Shown one piece after another: positions 6,047 through 6,401 of a stretch of 6,401 bases of DNA. The DNA is from an uncultured Oscillospiraceae bacterium (GTDB lineage: Bacteria; Bacillota; Clostridia; Oscillospirales; Oscillospiraceae). The position numbers and the translations under genes are program-made. Numbering within the stretch: the first letter of the stretch is position 1; every line of letters begins with the position of its first letter. The DNA lies in assembly GCA_944385595.1 (NCBI GenBank), contig CALWXY010000147.1:1-6401 (forward strand). The letters are read 5' to 3'. The notes under the pieces were generated by a model. It saw only the letters and a program-made list of their open reading frames with translations, was not told the origin of the DNA and made no database searches.

Positions 6047-6401
6047 ATGGAGAAAAACATACCCGACAATAAAAACGGAGTGCCGCTCGAGCACTACCGC
6101 GAGAAATTCGCCGCAATGGAGCCGGAGGCAATGTCGCAGCGGAGTGGATTTGCTTATGCCGACGGCACTTTCAGCCTGCGCCTGATGGGCAAAGAGCTGC
6201 GCCTCAGCCACCCCGACATGCGCCTGTGTTCGCCGGACGGCGAGGAGATTACAGCGCCCTCGACGCGCATACTGCTCGCCCGCGCGGTGATGGAGGGCAT
6301 GGCCAAGCCCGCCGGAGGCTCGTACCTCGCCTACGCCGAGGTGCCCTGGGGCAACGTGTATCTCCAGCAGTTCCGCGGGAGATGCATAATGCGCCTCGCC
6401 T
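6047..6401 (+). CDS. DUF3786 family protein, 3' partial
   Basis: Only the first 118 residues are present before the right edge; the family is usually about 200 residues. The sequence fits the DUF3786 layout: an N-terminal helix (PLEHYREKFAAMEPEAM), a short R-S-G-F segment leading into strands (FSLRLMGKELRLSHPDM, residues 42-58), a helical ILLARAVMEG stretch (75-84) and the aromatic strand YLAYAEVPWGNVYLQQF (93-109). There is no signal peptide, membrane segment or cysteine cluster; the two cysteines (61 and 113) are isolated. The biochemical function of the family is not known to me. Members recur in anaerobes with Wood-Ljungdahl or corrinoid-methyl genes, from memory. Start only three bases after acsV, with its ribosome binding site inside acsV, ties its synthesis to that of the CFeSP activator and suggests a related accessory role. 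Recognition is by overall pattern, so the family call is good but not certain. Confidence 0.75.
   Translation, partial: MEKNIPDNKNGVPLEHYREKFAAMEPEAMSQRSGFAYADGTFSLRLMGKELRLSHPDMRLCSPDGEEITAPSTRILLARAVMEGMAKPAGGSYLAYAEVPWGNVYLQQFRGRCIMRLA

Noticed and set aside
4730..6211. Minus-strand open frame of 493 codons opposite acsV and the DUF3786 start
   Set aside because: Same compositional shadow effect; no recognisable domain and it is opposed by two well-supported plus-strand genes.
1..6401. CRISPR arrays, transposons, integrase sites, tRNA or rRNA genes
   Set aside because: No spaced direct repeats, terminal repeats or transposase-like frames were seen, and the spacers are too short (108 bases at most) and lack tRNA-like features.

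Overview
The window is a compact, single-strand stretch of a Wood-Ljungdahl (reductive acetyl-CoA) pathway operon. All six genes are on the + strand, with no RNA genes, mobile elements or CRISPR. In order they are: the C-terminal half of acsB (acetyl-CoA synthase, cut by the left edge), acsD and acsC (small and large subunits of the corrinoid iron-sulfur protein, CFeSP), acsE (methyltetrahydrofolate:CFeSP methyltransferase), acsV (an ATP-dependent reductive activator of CFeSP, RACo-like), and the start of a DUF3786 gene cut by the right edge.

The genes form one reaction chain. AcsE moves the methyl group from methyl-tetrahydrofolate to the cob(I)amide of AcsC/AcsD. The methylated CFeSP gives it to the Ni-Fe-S A-cluster of AcsB, where it condenses with CO and CoA to acetyl-CoA. 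AcsV uses ATP and a low-potential electron to rescue CFeSP that has drifted to inactive cob(II)amide. DUF3786 has no known function but sits in the same translational unit as AcsV. The CO dehydrogenase gene (acsA) and the nickel insertase gene (cooC) are not in the window and would be expected nearby.

Layout: 1-1083 acsB; 1084-1191 a spacer with a GC-rich hairpin followed by an AT-rich, promoter-like patch and a strong Shine-Dalgarno; 1192-2133 acsD; 2149-3480 acsC; 3481-3555 a spacer with a perfect 10-bp hairpin; 3556-4341 acsE; 4358-6043 acsV; 6047 to the right edge, DUF3786. There is no gene-free stretch longer than 108 bases.

The organism looks like a high-GC anaerobic member of the Clostridia (Bacillota) with acetogenic capacity. 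The protein types are those of bacterial acetogens rather than methanogens. The coding is GC-rich with frequent ATA isoleucine codons, as in some uncultured gut Clostridia. I cannot name a genus from this window.

The core system is well known. The parts most worth a second look are the DUF3786 gene coupled to the activator, the short form of the activator (apparently without the middle domain of the characterised RACo), the two intergenic hairpins that may set subunit ratios, and the drop in translation signals and codon optimality at acsV.
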